Assembly: GCA_028583605.1 (NCBI GenBank)
Contig: CM053329.1
Coordinates: 13,557,001 to 13,621,000 of the forward strand
Reading direction: 5' to 3'
Source of the DNA: Dastarcus helophoroides
Taxonomy: Eukaryota > Arthropoda > Insecta > Coleoptera > Bothrideridae
Length of the DNA: 64,000 nt
Shown: positions 44,713 through 56,908 of the stretch, piece by piece
How positions within the stretch are numbered: position 1 is the stretch's first letter
How the letters are laid out: every line of letters starts with the position of its first letter
Made by a program: the position numbers and the translations under genes
The notes under the pieces: model-generated
Told to the model about the DNA's origin: nothing
The model's database searches: none
Seen by the model: only the letters and a program-made list of their open reading frames with translations

Positions 44713-45765
44713 TTCGGCCCCAGAATGATATCTGGATCATCTTTTAAAGGTGTATTGCTACTAATAAGATACTTTGATTATGCAAGTTTCAGATCTCTAT
44801 TTTGGTTTTTGAAAAAATCAAAAAAACCGAAAAATAGAAAAATATTTTTTTCTCAAAAACTACTTAAGCGGTTTGAATAACATTTTGACATATTATAGAG
44901 ATGTATAAAAGCTATATTAAAAAAAATATTAACCCAAAATTTTTATGCCATTTAGAAGAAACGGGCAATTTTTTTCGAAATTATTTTTTTCTTTATGATT
45001 ACGTTCTAGAACAATTTTAAAATAAGCTTTTTTTTATGTCTTTTTTAATGTAGCTTGCAAATTCTGAAACTGATCAAAAAGGTACGCCACACTGAAAAAA
45101 AATAAAAACCAATTTATTCATTTAAAATTTGATTTATTTTAATTTCAGTAATATTAGGATCATCTCTGAAGAGTATATTCCTGCTAATAGGATAGTTTGA
45201 TCCTGCAAGTTGCAAAATTCTATTTATTTTCATTTTTGAAAAATCCGAAAAAAACAAAAAAAATAGGTAATTTGTTTTCTTCAAAAACCGCATAAAACCG
45301 ATTTCAGTGAAATTTGAAAATATTATAGAGATATGTAAATACTTAGCTCAAAAAATACTAGCTCGTAACTTTAATAATAATTGTTAGAAACAGTCAATCT
45401 TTTGCAGTTTTTTTTTCCTTTGTGGTACGTTCTAGAACAGTTTTAAAGTTGACTTCCCTAATGTGTCATTTGATATAAAATAATATCTCGAATCTTAAAA
45501 TTGATTGATAATGTACAAATAACAATCGATTAATTCCATTGTTATTTATATCATTAAAACAACAGAAACAAAACATCCAAAGAAAATATATGAATATTAC
45601 TAAAATATTAAAGTATTTAAGAAATAATTAAAACCACATTAGCAAAGATGTCAACAATTTTAGTTAAAATATCCTTTTGCATTTCAAAATATCAATATAA
45701 CATATGCATACAATTATTTATCAATATGTTTAATATTAATTTAATCAGAATTCAAAATCAATTTA
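44713..45765. repeat. Dispersed repeat X, uninterrupted copy (two tandem units)
   Basis: First unit from cggccccagaatgatatctg (44716), second from ggatcatctctgaagagtat (45158), about 424 bp apart. Both contain tgcaagtt-, tttttgaaaaa-, ttctcaaaaac- and cgatttgaataa-type phrases in the same order. This is the uninterrupted form of the repeat split by the LINE at 30.35-33.45 kb. Non-coding. Confidence 0.75.
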
Positions 45766-46907
45766 CATTTTGATTCCACATTTTGCGGGTGTTTTTTATC
45801 AATAATTTCGAACAAAGGCAAAATCTCAATGTATTGCTTTTAAATGTAGACATGTTTTATTTATTCCGTAGTAGTTTAGGAAAAATAAATGAAAAATCAC
45901 CCCTGTCGAAAAAAAATCAAATACTACATTTTTATTTTGGAAATATCTTCACTTACGCCTAATAAATAAGTTTATAAAGTTCCCTGCCAAGATCGTGTAG
46001 GGAACGGCCGCTATATTGATTTGAACATGAAAAATTTTGTTTCTTTGCAAATAATTTCCACAATTTTGATCTAACAAAAAAATGTTTTTGATAAAAGTTG
46101 GAGAACTTTAAATTTTCTACAAAAATGTTATTAACCATTTTCTTTTAGAGTTAGTCGTTATTGAGAAAATGCCTCACTAATAGCGTGCTTTCGGGTAGTT
46201 ACACTCATTTCTGCACTACCCAAAATGTACAAATTTTGGCCTGTATTTTTTGAGCGATATTCTCAGAAGGCCTAATCTACTTCACCTCTTCCGTTGAATT
46301 TGAGATTTTTTTGCGGAAGGGCTGTTTTTGTTGGTCTGAATGTTACGTTTCTGAGTTAATTATCATTCACCTTCATCATCGTTATCGTCGTTTACACGTT
46401 GACGGGATCTAAATGAATAAATGTCTAAAACGAAATCAAATTACTTTTTGCAAAGACAGTTGGTCGATGGTCCGTATTCTATACATTTTCACTAATTTTA
46501 GCAACAACAAAAAAAGCAGAAAAGTATGTAATTAGGAGATTCATGGTACCTTAGGACGCTACTAACTATGCGAGGAATACTACTAGATTTGTTGGTAGTA
46601 GACATACGATACCGTTCAAACCTTTATACCTATCACAATGCTTAAAACTTTTGTAGAAACTGTCATAAATATTTTTTTGATCACGGCATGAAAGTAAATT
46701 ATTCGATGAAGAACATAACAATAAGACCAATGAAAACATTGATGTCAATAAATTACGAATTTAACTAAAGATGGAATAGTACATTAGGCATCTTGGCAAA
46801 ATTAATTAAAAAAAACATCACATGCTATACCTTTTAGGTGATGTTGAAATCAATGCAAATATCCAAAAGCATAACATTTTCCCAATAACGACTAGATCTA
46901 CGAAAAA
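45766..46907. other. Spacer of the inverted duplication, nothing recognised
   Basis: A+T-rich sequence with no ORF of recognisable type and no TIR. Confidence 0.4.
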
Positions 46908-47109
46908 ATGGCAAATAACTTCTTTGAATCAAATTCTAAGCTATCCAATTTTTATAAAAAACATTTTTTTGTTAGACTAAAATTGTGTTAGTTGTTAACA
47001 AAAAAACCAAAATTTTCTATTTAAAGTCAATATGCTGGCCAATCCGCACATGATCATTCGAATTTCGAATTTCGAATTTCGAATTTCGAATTTCGAATTT
47101 CGAATTTCG
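46908..47109 (+). repeat. Direct repeat D1 left of the inverted right arm
   Basis: From atggcaaataacttctttga to a (GAATTTC) array of about 7 units (47057-47109). The same ~150 unique bases plus array occur at 49747 onward, in the same orientation, on the other side of the right arm. Confidence 0.88.
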
Positions 47110-48293
47110 AAAAAAGTTGGGCTATTTCAATTGCTTTGAAATGAAATATTTTCTAAAATTGGCAAATGCCTCTTGGACAATAAAACGAAAATAAATTTTA
47201 TACTTAAAAGTTTGGAATTTGGTGGTTTATCAATATGACAGTTTTTTTCCCATGAAATCTTCTCTAAAATTTACAAATGATCTCATGGAGGATCCTGATC
47301 AAAATAATTTTGAGTCAAAACGTTGGACCTTTGGTTGTTCATCAGTATTTCAGTTTTTGCCACGAAACATTTTCTTGTTGAAGAAGCACAGGAAAAATTA
47401 TGTTGTATTAAAAGTTTGAGTATTTGTCTAATCATACGGCAGTTGTTTTCCCATGTAATCTCTCAAGTTCGCAAATGCTCTCTTTGAGAATTTTGATCAA
47501 AATAACGTTGAGTTAAAGCTGGCCATTTAATAGTTCATTAATATTTCAATTGTTTGGACACGAAAAATTCTCTAAAATTCATAAATGTGTTCTTGGAAGA
47601 CCATAGGAAAAATAATATTATTTTAAAAAGTTGGGTATTTAGAAGTTTATCAGTTTTGCACTTGTTTTCCCATAAAATCTTCCCTACGAAGTTATTTAAA
47701 TTTAAATATTCAAAAGGCGAATTAAAGTATCTATAGGGTAAGACTTTTGAATTTCAAATAGAATGATAAATGATGAAAATAGCAATATTGCTACTACCTT
47801 CAAGGAAAAGGCTGACATGTCAGCCTTAAGATTTGCTGAAAATTCCAATCTTGATTCTCTAAACGCAGAACCCCCTCTTTTTCCTATGGTTGGCACTTCG
47901 ATGCCTGAAGTTGTTTTCAGACAACGCACAATCAGGAAGATTCTCCTCGAGCTCCACACCTCGAAAGCTTCTGGCTTTGATGGTATTCCCGCTATTGTTC
48001 TTAAGAGGTGCGCCCCAGAGTTAACTCCTGTCCTAAGCAAATTGTTTACACTCTCTTACCTACCTTGGAGATATCGAAGAAAGCTTCTACCACCTGATTA
48101 CAGTTCATGAGTGATTTTGTCAACCACTCGCAGCAACTGGTCCGAGTAGAGTGCATTGGTTGGCACCCAAATTGTTCCATAGCAATGATGTCGTGATTGC
48201 TAATGATGTTCCGCAAACGCTTCTTCAAAATCCTCTCCGCCATCTTACTGGATAAGAGGCAAATCCCTACAACCACCAATAAGAGATGCAGAA

Positions 48294-48650
48294 GTGCTCA
48301 AAGTTAACAACTTCAACTCCCTGAATCACTGGCGCTCCCAGTGGAAAGAATTTGCTGAACCCCACTCACAGAGCGCATTTATGGGGGCAGCCTTGCCTCC
48401 AGGATCAAATCTACCCCGAAGAGAATGGGTAAAACTTAACAGAACCCAATCAGGCCACGACAGGTGCTCCGAATCTCTGCATAAATGAGGTTATGTTCAG
48501 TCTCCCTCATGTGAATGTGGCGCGCCGCGCCAAACTATGACTCATATTACAAGAGATTGTGAGCTGCGAGCGTTCCTGGGAGTGCAAAAGAAGCTCCTCA
48601 CAGCCACACCATCGGCGCAAGCTGGATAAAACAATTGGACATCAACCTAT
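48294..48650 (+). mobile_element. LINE C-terminal zinc-knuckle fragment, right arm
   Basis: SQWKEFAEPHSQSAFM, EWVKLNRTQSGHDRCSESLHK, TGA in place of Trp, GYVQSPSCECGAPRQTMTH and ITRDCELRAFLG. The C-x-C-x8-H-x4-C motif is the usual end of this LINE class. It precedes the RT in the arm, so the natural order is inverted by rearrangement or belongs to another copy. Confidence 0.78.
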
Positions 48651-48659
48651 GAGAGATTG

Positions 48660-49576
48660 CTATATATTTTATAATTTGTTCTGTAACGCTCGAAACGCAG
48701 AACCTCCTATTCTCCCTAAGGTTGGCACTTCGATGCCTGAAGTTGTTTTCAGACAACGCACAATCCGGAAGATTCTCTTTGAACTGGCGACACCTCGTAA
48801 GCTTCTGGCCTTGATGGTATTTCCGCTATTGTTCTTAAGAAGTGCGACCCAGAGTTGACTCATGTCCTAAGCAAATTGTTTACATTCTCTTACAGCAAAG
48901 GTGCATTCCCTAACATCTGGAAATCTCCTAGAGTGCAGCCTGTCCCTAAAAAGGGAAAAAGGAATCTCGCTAACAACTATCGCCCTTTATCTTTGTTACC
49001 CGTTATATCTAAAGTGATGATAAAGATTATCAACATCGAGATTCTTAAATATCTGGAGGAAAATAGAATTATCTTAGAGAGACAATACGGTTTTAGACAA
49101 CAACGTTCCACTGGCGATCTACTGGCATATATTACTTATATCTGTAACTCAGTTATGGAAATTCACGGTGAGGCTAGGATTGTGGTATTAGTTATCTCAA
49201 AGGCTTTCGACAGAGTCTGGCATCGATTTCTTCTCGTCAAATTAACATCTTATGGTCTTCCTCCTGGACTCTGTCATTTGATATCCAATTTTCTCGCTGA
49301 CAGATCTCTTCAGGTCGTCGTCGATGGCATCTCATCCGAGACATTTGCGCAGGGGTGCCTCAGGGGTCCGTTCTGTCTCCTACTCTATTTCTGTTACACA
49401 TGAACGATCTCTTAGCTTCAACTTCCAATTCTATATTCAGCTACCCAGATGATAGTAACCTTGTGTCATCTCTTTTCTCCGGCAAACCATTATCTATCGC
49501 AGCTTCAGATCGACTAAGGGAACAGCAGATTCAGATGATTAATCGGGATCTCGAGATTATTCTGGAATGGGGATAG
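48660..49576 (+). pseudogene. Second-family LINE RT in the right arm
   Basis: PEVVFRQRTIRKILFELATP, then a frame change near 48790; 48855-49403 holds SNNYRPLSLL-type RT fingers, QYGFRQQRSTGD and motif A. In motif A the usual ALDISKAFD reads VLVISKAFD, so the catalytic Asp is lost here although the left arm retains it. A shift at GCLRG moves to 49355-49576, with MPQGSVLSP (motif B) and SYPDDSN (motif C, YPDD). Stop at 49574-49576 after LEIILEWG. Non-functional. Confidence 0.85.
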
Positions 49577-49748
49577 GAACAATTTGGTCGACTTCAACGC
49601 TTCAAAAATTCAGGCCGCGGTTTTCTCTAAGAAAACATCAAGGGATAATGCAACAAACATATTAATGGACGGTAAAATCCTTCCGATGGGATCTAATCTA
49701 TCTATCCTAGGAGTGAATGCGAGCACTAACTTCTCTTGGGACGATCAT

Positions 49749-49895
49749 GGCAAATAACTTCTTTGAATCAAATTCTAAGCTATCCAATTTTTATAAAAAA
49801 CATTTTTTTGTTAGACTAAAATTGTGTTAGTTGTTAACAAAAAAACCAAAATTTTCTATTTAAAGTCAATATGCTGGCCAATCCGCACATGATCA
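49749..49895 (+). repeat. Direct repeat D2 right of the inverted arm
   Basis: gcaaataacttctttgaatc through aatccgcacatgatcattcg matches 46911-47056 essentially base for base, then enters the larger (GAATTTC) array. Confidence 0.88.
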
Positions 49896-50086
49896 TTCGA
49901 ATTTCGAATTTCCAATTTCGAATTTCGAATTTCGAATTTCGAATTTCGAATTTCGAATTTCGAATTTCGAATTTCGAATTTCGAATTTCGAATTTCGAAT
50001 TTCGAATTTCGAATTTCGAATTTCGAATTTCGAATTTCGAATTTCGAATTTCGAATTTCGAATTTTGAATTTTGAATTTTGAATTT
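49896..50086 (+). repeat. (GAATTTC)n array, about 27 units
   Basis: Seven-base unit gaatttc repeated almost without error, with a few gaattttg units at the right end. Sister array at 47057-47109 has only about 7 units. The unit contains the palindrome TTCGAA. The heptad makes an open frame (ISNFEFR)n, which is not a gene. Confidence 0.95.
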
Positions 50087-51640
50087 GGTATTTTTTTGAA
50101 TATATTCTTTATGAGTTTGATTTTCTTTAGCTTTCAGTTTTTTGAAAGTGTCGACATCTTTTTGAAACGTTCGTCACTCTCTTATCAAATTTTTATGTAT
50201 TTTTTCGTGTTATAATTATTATAATGCACTTGGATATGAAAATAATTGCATCTCTCTTATAGCTTTGTTGTTTTTGATCAACCGGTCAGACGTTATCGCT
50301 TAATTATTCACTTTTTTTTCATCCTTTATGCTCATTTGTACCCGAACAATGTTTTATTTCTCCTGATTGGAGCGAAGACATGTGATATATACAATTGTGT
50401 CGCAGCTGTCGCATTATCTAACGATATTTTGTTTTATTAAAATAATTTAATTAAAGTTTATTTTACCCGCCTTTATCGCAACATACTCACACTCACATGA
50501 TTATTTTTTGGACTTCCATGGCACAGTATTTTTCGAATGTTATAAATTAATTTTCTTCTTTTTAATATAAATACTTTAAAAACATACAATTATTTTCAAT
50601 GTTCAGGTATTAATATTTAGATTTCGTTTTCATTAATAAATTTTTTCTCTGTGTAATAAAAAAATTCTACTTTCAAATATTAATTGTAATGTTTAAATTT
50701 ATTTGCTCTAGATTTCGATGTTGATTCTCATAACGTTGAGTCAATATTGAATCACAAGCTTTGGAGCATAAATACTAAGCAAATACATTAAAAATGTATT
50801 TCGTCTTAATCTTTGAACATACTTGACATAGTCCCGACTATCTGTCTGTTGGTATTAGCGAAATCGTTTTTGTATATTTGTGTTCTATTTATATATAACA
50901 TTGGTGTGGCCAATTTAGGAACAGAAGCTTTTCAAATTAAACTAAAAAAACGTATAATCGAAATCAGTTGACGAATTGGCGATTTCAGCTAACCCAACGA
51001 GTCACCAACTAAGTACGACAAATACTTCAAGTTAACAAGACAAACACTCCAGCGCAAGCCGTTAATGGCAGGTTTAGAAATAACGGAATTGTTGGGTCGT
51101 CGTTAATTCATGTAGGAGTTTCGCTTCACCACTAATTAGGCATCGGTGTGATATTAGAGTGCGGCGAACTATGACCGCCATGTTATACCTTGTTATAAAG
51201 TCTGGTTAATTGTGCAGGTTAACTACATTGAACTCTTTAACTATACGCTCGCCTCTATGCCAGTTCACGCCGCGTATTATTACTTTACAATCAAAAGTTA
51301 AAGGCTAAAATATATTCAATTGAATACACGGACGTTTGCCATGATTACATAGATTAATGTTGACGTGGTTAATCCGGCGTAATTACTGGAATTCCTAATG
51401 GTCAGTGATCTGATAAGTTTACTAGAATGTCTAACACTAAAGCAAAAAAGGTTTACCCTGTCTGAATCTAAGTCGCGGGAAAGCTCTACAAATTTGAATC
51501 TAAGTTTCAGAACAAAATGGATATTTTAACGCCGTTCGCAGTTCAACGGCATAGCTCATAGCTAATCTGATAATCTGATTGTGAAATATGTCTGCGCCTC
51601 GCGATCACTACATGTTGCATGTCGCAAGTGACGGTGACGT
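50087..51640. other. Unique-looking intergenic DNA
   Basis: Normal A+T-rich composition with no ORF of recognisable type, no TIR pair and no RNA gene seen. Confidence 0.4.
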
Positions 51641-52300
51641 TAAACTGGTGGACGTTCCAAGTAGAGAATTCGATTCCGGTCCTTATTACTAATCCCAGGA
51701 TTTCGGGATTATGTTTGATCAATCTTGGAACCCCGGGATTATTTCGGTATTGAGAGTTACGAATAAAAGAGAAGAAAATTTTATAGAAGTTAGCTTTTTA
51801 ATTAACAAATCAAAATTTAGACAGCAATCAACGTAATCAAAATTTAAACAAAAATCAATGTATTTTTCTCACTCTTCTAACTAATCAAACCAACTAGACT
51901 TTTAAAATCTTTCACTGTTTATGTCATAATTAGAGCCCGGAAGTTATGGCATTTGCCATTTGATGCCATATTTGACATTTTTAAAAATTTTAAGGTTATT
52001 TTGCCATTTTTGGTGTTATTGCCATTTTTTGCCTTATGTTCAGAAAAAGAAAGACCTAAAAAAAAAGATTTAAATTGCATCAAATAAAATTTTATAATAA
52101 TTATATTTCTCATAACTGATCTTTATTTAAATAATGAGGCCTTAATATTTGGTCCATTAACCGCAGAATTTGCTTCAGGGGCAGGCATTAATTATCTTGA
52201 AAGATCGATGAACAAAAAAGACATAATTTGTAAAAAACTTTTCAGTTGAGTATTTGTAAACATTTACCTACATTACCTTTTCATTTAATTACATAAACTG
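51641..52300. other. Intergenic with two short repeat-like patches
   Basis: 51670-51760 carries ccaggatttcgggatt and ccccgggattatttcgg words, similar to the self-complementary cccgggat patch at 57395-57500. 51930-52040 has agagcccggaagttatggca followed by several tgccatttttt words, possibly a transposon end. No gene. Confidence 0.4.
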
Positions 52301-54070
52301 AGGGTTGAAATTTCTAAAAATAGCTTAACAGTTGGAATATCGATTTTGAAATAGAAATCGAAAGTTTCCGAATATTTAAAAAAATTTGGAAATTTTAAAA
52401 ACAAAAGTTCAAAATCTCCAAAAGTCGAATTTTGTAAAAAAGACAGCATTTAAAAAAAAGCAATTTCCAAATAATCAGAATTTTTACCTTATTCAAATTT
52501 TGACAATTTTGAAATTTACACGAAGACTTTCTCAGAATTGTTAACTTTATATTAAAATTTCAATACAATTTTGGAAAAATAAACGAATTTTAAGAAGAGA
52601 AAAAAATCCAATTTCGTGTTCAAATTTCCACTAACATAATTTTGAAGTAAAAGTCAAAATTTCGAAAATTAGACGAATTATGCAAACTAAGCTAAAACTC
52701 CGAAAAGTCAAATTTCAAGCAAGTTTTCAGAAAAAGCTAAATACCAATGAAAATAATTTGAAAAAATAAACGATTTTTGAAAAATACACTGTAATTTTGA
52801 AAAAAAGGGTGACATTTTTAAGAAGAAAACCAGTTTTGGGAAAAAAAATAAAAAATCAAAATTAAACCAAGAAATTAATATTTCGGAAAGATCGAAAAAC
52901 CTCAAAAATTCGGAAAATATCAAAATTTCTAAAAGTCAAATTTTGTGCAAATGAAATTGTAATTTCATACAATATTCTTTCTCAGAAAAAAATCGAAATT
53001 TGAGAAACATCGAATTTTGAAATTACAATCTGAAAACTCGAGAATAATGCCAATCTTGATACACGAGCTGAAATTTCTAGAAAGTCAAATTTAAAAAGGT
53101 CACACTTTTCAGAAAAAACAACATACATTAACGGCAAAATTTTGAAAAGAAGCAAATTTTGGAAGAAAAGTCGAAAAGGTATAATTTTGAGAACAAAGTC
53201 GAAATTTATAGAAATACTTTTTTCAGAAAAAGCGAATTTCGGGGAAACGACTTATTTTACGAGAAGACAGTTCGAGGAAAAACTAAATATGGAATTTGTG
53301 TTAAAAAAAATTTGAATCTTATGAAATCAGTAAAAATTTGTGATAAATCAAATTCGAAAAAAGTTTGAACCTTTAGAAGAAGCCCAATATTAGAAATATA
53401 ACGGAATTTCGAGGAGAAATCGAAATACCAAAAAAAAAGACAAAACTTCGAAAAAAGGTCACCTTTTCCAGAAAAAATTATTACAATTAATTAAGAAAAA
53501 ACATCGATGATTTAAGTCGAAAAAAAGACGCATTTTGAAAAAAATAGTCGAAATTTCGAAGAAAAGCAACATTTCAAAATAAATGGATATTTACATTTGT
53601 CAAATTTTTTGAGAAATTATTTAAGAGTTTGAATAAAATTGTTTGCAGTTTTTATCTTTTTAGAAAAATTCATTTTTGAAAAATATTAAAGTTCTCAAAC
53701 AAATATTGTTCGCAAAATTTTGACAAAATACAAACTTTGTTAAGTAAGTTGAAATTTGAGGAAAGCTCCGTTAAAAAAAATCGAAGTTTTCAGAAAAAAG
53801 ATAATTTAAAAATAAAAACAACAAATTTTGAGACAAAAATCGAACATTTTTAGAAAATTACATTTGTCAAAGAAAAATCTAAAAAATCACAATTTCGTAA
53901 ACGACAAATATAAAGAAAGAGAGAAATTTTGGGATAAAATAAATCTAAGGGAAAAATTCAAAATTTTAAGGAAAAGACAAACTTCAAGGAAATACTAAGG
54001 TTTCTAAATCTGGAAAGAGGTAAAAATCAAAATTTCACGAAGAAGGCAAAAATACTGAAAATCAACATTC
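52301..54070. other. A-rich degenerate repeat tract
   Basis: About 1.77 kb of gaaaaa, tcgaaattt and aaaaagtcaaa words. ORFs on either strand are composition artefacts. Confidence 0.6.
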
Positions 54071-54071
54071 A

Positions 54072-55121
54072 CTTCTCTCTTCTCTCTTCTCTCTTCTCTC
54101 TTCTCTCTTCTCTCTTCTCTCTTCTCCCTTCTCCCTTCTCCCTTCTCCCTTCTCCCTTCTCCCTTCTCCCTTCTCCCTTCTCCCTTCTCCCTTCTCCCTT
54201 CTCTCTTCTCTCTTCTCTCTTCTCTCTTCTCTCTTCTCTCTTCTCTCTTCTCTCTTCTCTCTTCTCTCTTCTCTCTTCTCTCTTCTCTCTTCTCTCTTCT
54301 CTCTTCTCTCTTCTCTCTTCTCTCTTCTCTCTTCTCTCTTCTCTCTTCTCTCTTCTCTCTTCTCTCTTCTCTCTTCTCTCTTCTCTCTTCTCTCTTCTCT
54401 CTTCTCTCTTCTCTCTTCTCTCTTCTCTCTTCTCTCTTCTCTCTTCTCTTTTCTCTTTTCTCTTTTCTCTTTTCTCTTTTCTCTTCTCTTTCTCTTTCTC
54501 TTTTCTCTTTTCTCTTTTCTCTTTTCTCTTTTCTCTTTTCTCTTTTCTCTTCTCTCTTCTCTCTTCTCTATTCTCTATTCTCTCTTTTCTCTTTTCTCTT
54601 TTCTCTTTTCTCTTTTCTCTTTTCTCTTTTCTCTTTTCTCTTTTCTCTTTTCTCTTCTCTCTTCTCTCTTCTTTTTCTCTCTTCTTTCTTCTCTCTTCTC
54701 TCTTCTCTCTTCTCCCTTCTCCCTTCTCTCTTCCTCTCTTCCTCTCTTCCTCTCTTCCTCTCTTCCTCTCTTCCTCTCTTCCTCTCTTCCTCTCTTTCTC
54801 TCTTCTCTCTTCTCTCTTCTCTCTTCTCCCTTCTCCCTTCTCTCTTCCCTCTTCCCTCTTCCCTCTTCCCTCTTCTCTCTTCTCTCTTCTCTCTTCTCTC
54901 TTCTCTCTTCTCTCTTCTCTCTTCTCTCTTCTCTCTTTTCTATTCTCTCTTCTCTCTTATCTCTTCTCTATTCTCTCTTTTCTCTTTTCTCTTTTCTCTT
55001 TTCTCTTCTCTCTTCTCTCTTCTCTTTTCTCTCTTTTCTCTTCTCTCTTCTCTCTTCTCTCTTCTCTCTTCTCTCTTCTCTCTTCCCTCTTCTCTCTTCT
55101 CTCTTCTCTCTTCTCTCTTCT
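54072..55121 (+). repeat. ~1.05-kb pyrimidine-only microsatellite, (CTTCTCT)n and variants
   Basis: Dominant 7-base unit tctcttc with blocks of variants: tctcccttc (54123-54200), ctcttttc (54460-54660), cttcctct (54730-54800), ccctctt (54845-54875). Almost no purine on this strand (rare A at 54571, 54578, 54952-54970). The right edge merges into hAT sequence at cttctgataatctt, matching …cttttctgataacttt inside hAT copy 1 (about 2230). Confidence 0.97.
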
Positions 55122-56771
55122 GATAATCTTAGCTTTATTTTTTAAAAGTGCTGCTGTTTTTGTTTTTAAATTTACATTTTTTGAGAAAAATTTCGAAATA
55201 ACACACGAAATTTTGAGACTCTTCTAGAAATGTTGACCCTTTCTTTCAAAAATTTCAATAATTCCCACTTTAAAAGTCGAAATTATAAGAATATTTTTGT
55301 CAATTAATTTATTTCAAAAAAATTTTTTTTTCTTTAATTCCGAAAATGTTATTTTTTTTGAAAAATGTTTATTAATAAGAAATTTCAACTTTTTCTAGAA
55401 ATATGATCTGCTTTCGCTTGAAATTTTGAGTTTAAGTTTTAAATTTCTATTTTTTTTTATCGAAATTTCAATTTTAAATTCGAACTTGGGAATTTCAAAA
55501 ATAAATCTACCATTTTTAGAAAAATTGGTAATTTCGATTCAGAATTCTCTTTGGTCCTACAGCAGTGGTAATTTTTTAGAGAAATATCAAATTGTAAAAA
55601 AGGTTCAGATTTACAAGGTTCATTTTTTCTTCAACTTTCAATATTTTTCCTAAAGTTTTCTTATTTTTATGCAGATTTGAAGTTTATTTTTCCTAAACTT
55701 ATACTAAACTTACTAAACTTATATTATTGATTGATAAATCTTGTAGTTAATAATTTTCAGATTCTTATCAAATTTACAAAATAAAATGAAATTTAAAATA
55801 ATAAAATTTCGTTAGAAAACTTTTAAATTTCCAAAATAAATTAGAGAAAAAACAAAATTTCTATAAGAAAAAATATTTTAATCACAAAATCTCCAGGAAA
55901 AGTCGAAATTTGAAAAAAATTCTTTATATAAAACGTTTAGAGAAAAACACAAATTGTAGAGGAGAAAAAACGAAATTTAGAGAAAAAATCGAAATTTGAA
56001 AAAAAATTGAAATATCTTTGCAAAAAACGGGCATTTTTTGTTTTTCCCAAAATGTTAAAGTTTTTATAGAAGGTTTCGGGGTTTTTTCCAAACATTTTTG
56101 TCAAAACTTCAAAATAAAATGAACTTTAAATTCTCTAAGTGTCGTGAAAAAGGAAAATCTGGAGAAGTTGGAATTTCTAGAAGAAATTTTAAGAACAACA
56201 CTTTCAGGAAAAAAGGAAATTTCTAGAAAATTTCTTTTTATAGAATATTTAGAAAAAATGGAAGCTTTGCTGAAAAAATCAAAATTTCCTAAAAAAATCG
56301 AAATATTTGAAAAAAACTGCAAATTTTTATACAAAATGAGATTTGAGGTAAAAATTCGAAGATACCGTATTAACTTATTTTTTAGAGAAATAGTAAAATG
56401 CGAGATTATTTGGATTTAGATTTTTTTCTTGAAATTGTAATTATTGTCTCAAAATGTTGACATTTTCAAAGAAATCTGAGTTTTTTTCTTAACAGTTTAA
56501 TTCCTGCTCGAAATATCGATTTCTTCTTCAAAACTTTTACAAAAAATAGTTTTTGAAAATGTGATTTTGATCAAAATTAAAAATAAAATATGTTTTTAAA
56601 TGTGGTAACTTCGTGAAAGAAACCTAAAATTTCTATAAAAAGAAATCAAAGAAAATTTAAAATTTCTACAAAAAATTGTGTAATGAAAAGTGTGAAAATT
56701 TTTAGAAAAAAACTCGTAAGCGAACATGGGGGTGCTGCAGTTCCAGAGTGCCTATACGCAAGCCACCACTG
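55122..56771. mobile_element. Non-autonomous hAT-like element, copy 3 (left half replaced by microsatellite)
   Basis: Corresponds to copy 1 from about 2235 to its end: ctgataatcttagctttatt, aaaaatggaagctttgct, then the terminus ggggtgctgcagttccagag … agccaccactg. The right TIR reads CAGTGGTGGCTT on the other strand, with one change from copy 1. About 560 bp present in copy 1 near 2340-2660 are missing. No coding capacity. Confidence 0.85.
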
Positions 56772-56833
56772 TTTGAGAAAGTCAGACTTTAAGAAAAAAA
56801 ATAGAATTATAGTAATATATTGTTTTTTAAATT

Positions 56834-56908
56834 GTTTTGGTTTCAGGGGACAAGATTTGTATTTCAATTTTTGAAGATAACCAAGGACCAGTCCGTTCCA
56901 CAAAAAAA
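56834..56908 (+). repeat. Fragment of the hammerhead-associated dispersed repeat
   Basis: ttttggtttcaggggacaag, ttgaagataaccaaggacca and gtccgttccac, the right-flank part of the family. No ribozyme-like core. Confidence 0.75.

Larger units (their letters stand above)
47110..49748. repeat. Inverted duplication, right arm (~2.64 kb)
   Basis: Inverse of 41948-44566. LINE content on the plus strand: 47763-48055 (KADMSALRFAENSNLDSLNA, SKASGFDGIPAIVLKR, LTPVLSKLFTLSY), minus-strand 48279-48046 (MAERILKKRLRNIISNHDI), 48294-48650 zinc-knuckle end, 48660-49400 RT (NNYRPLSLLPVISKVM, RQYGFRQQRSTGDLLAYIT, LVISKAFDRVWHRFLL) and 49355-49747 (MPQGSVLSPTLFLLHMNDL, FSYPDDSN). It sits precisely between the two direct repeats D1 and D2. 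Confidence 0.88.

Noticed and set aside
49871..50068. Open frame encoding (ISNFEFR)n
   Set aside because: It is the translation of the (GAATTTC)n microsatellite, not a protein.
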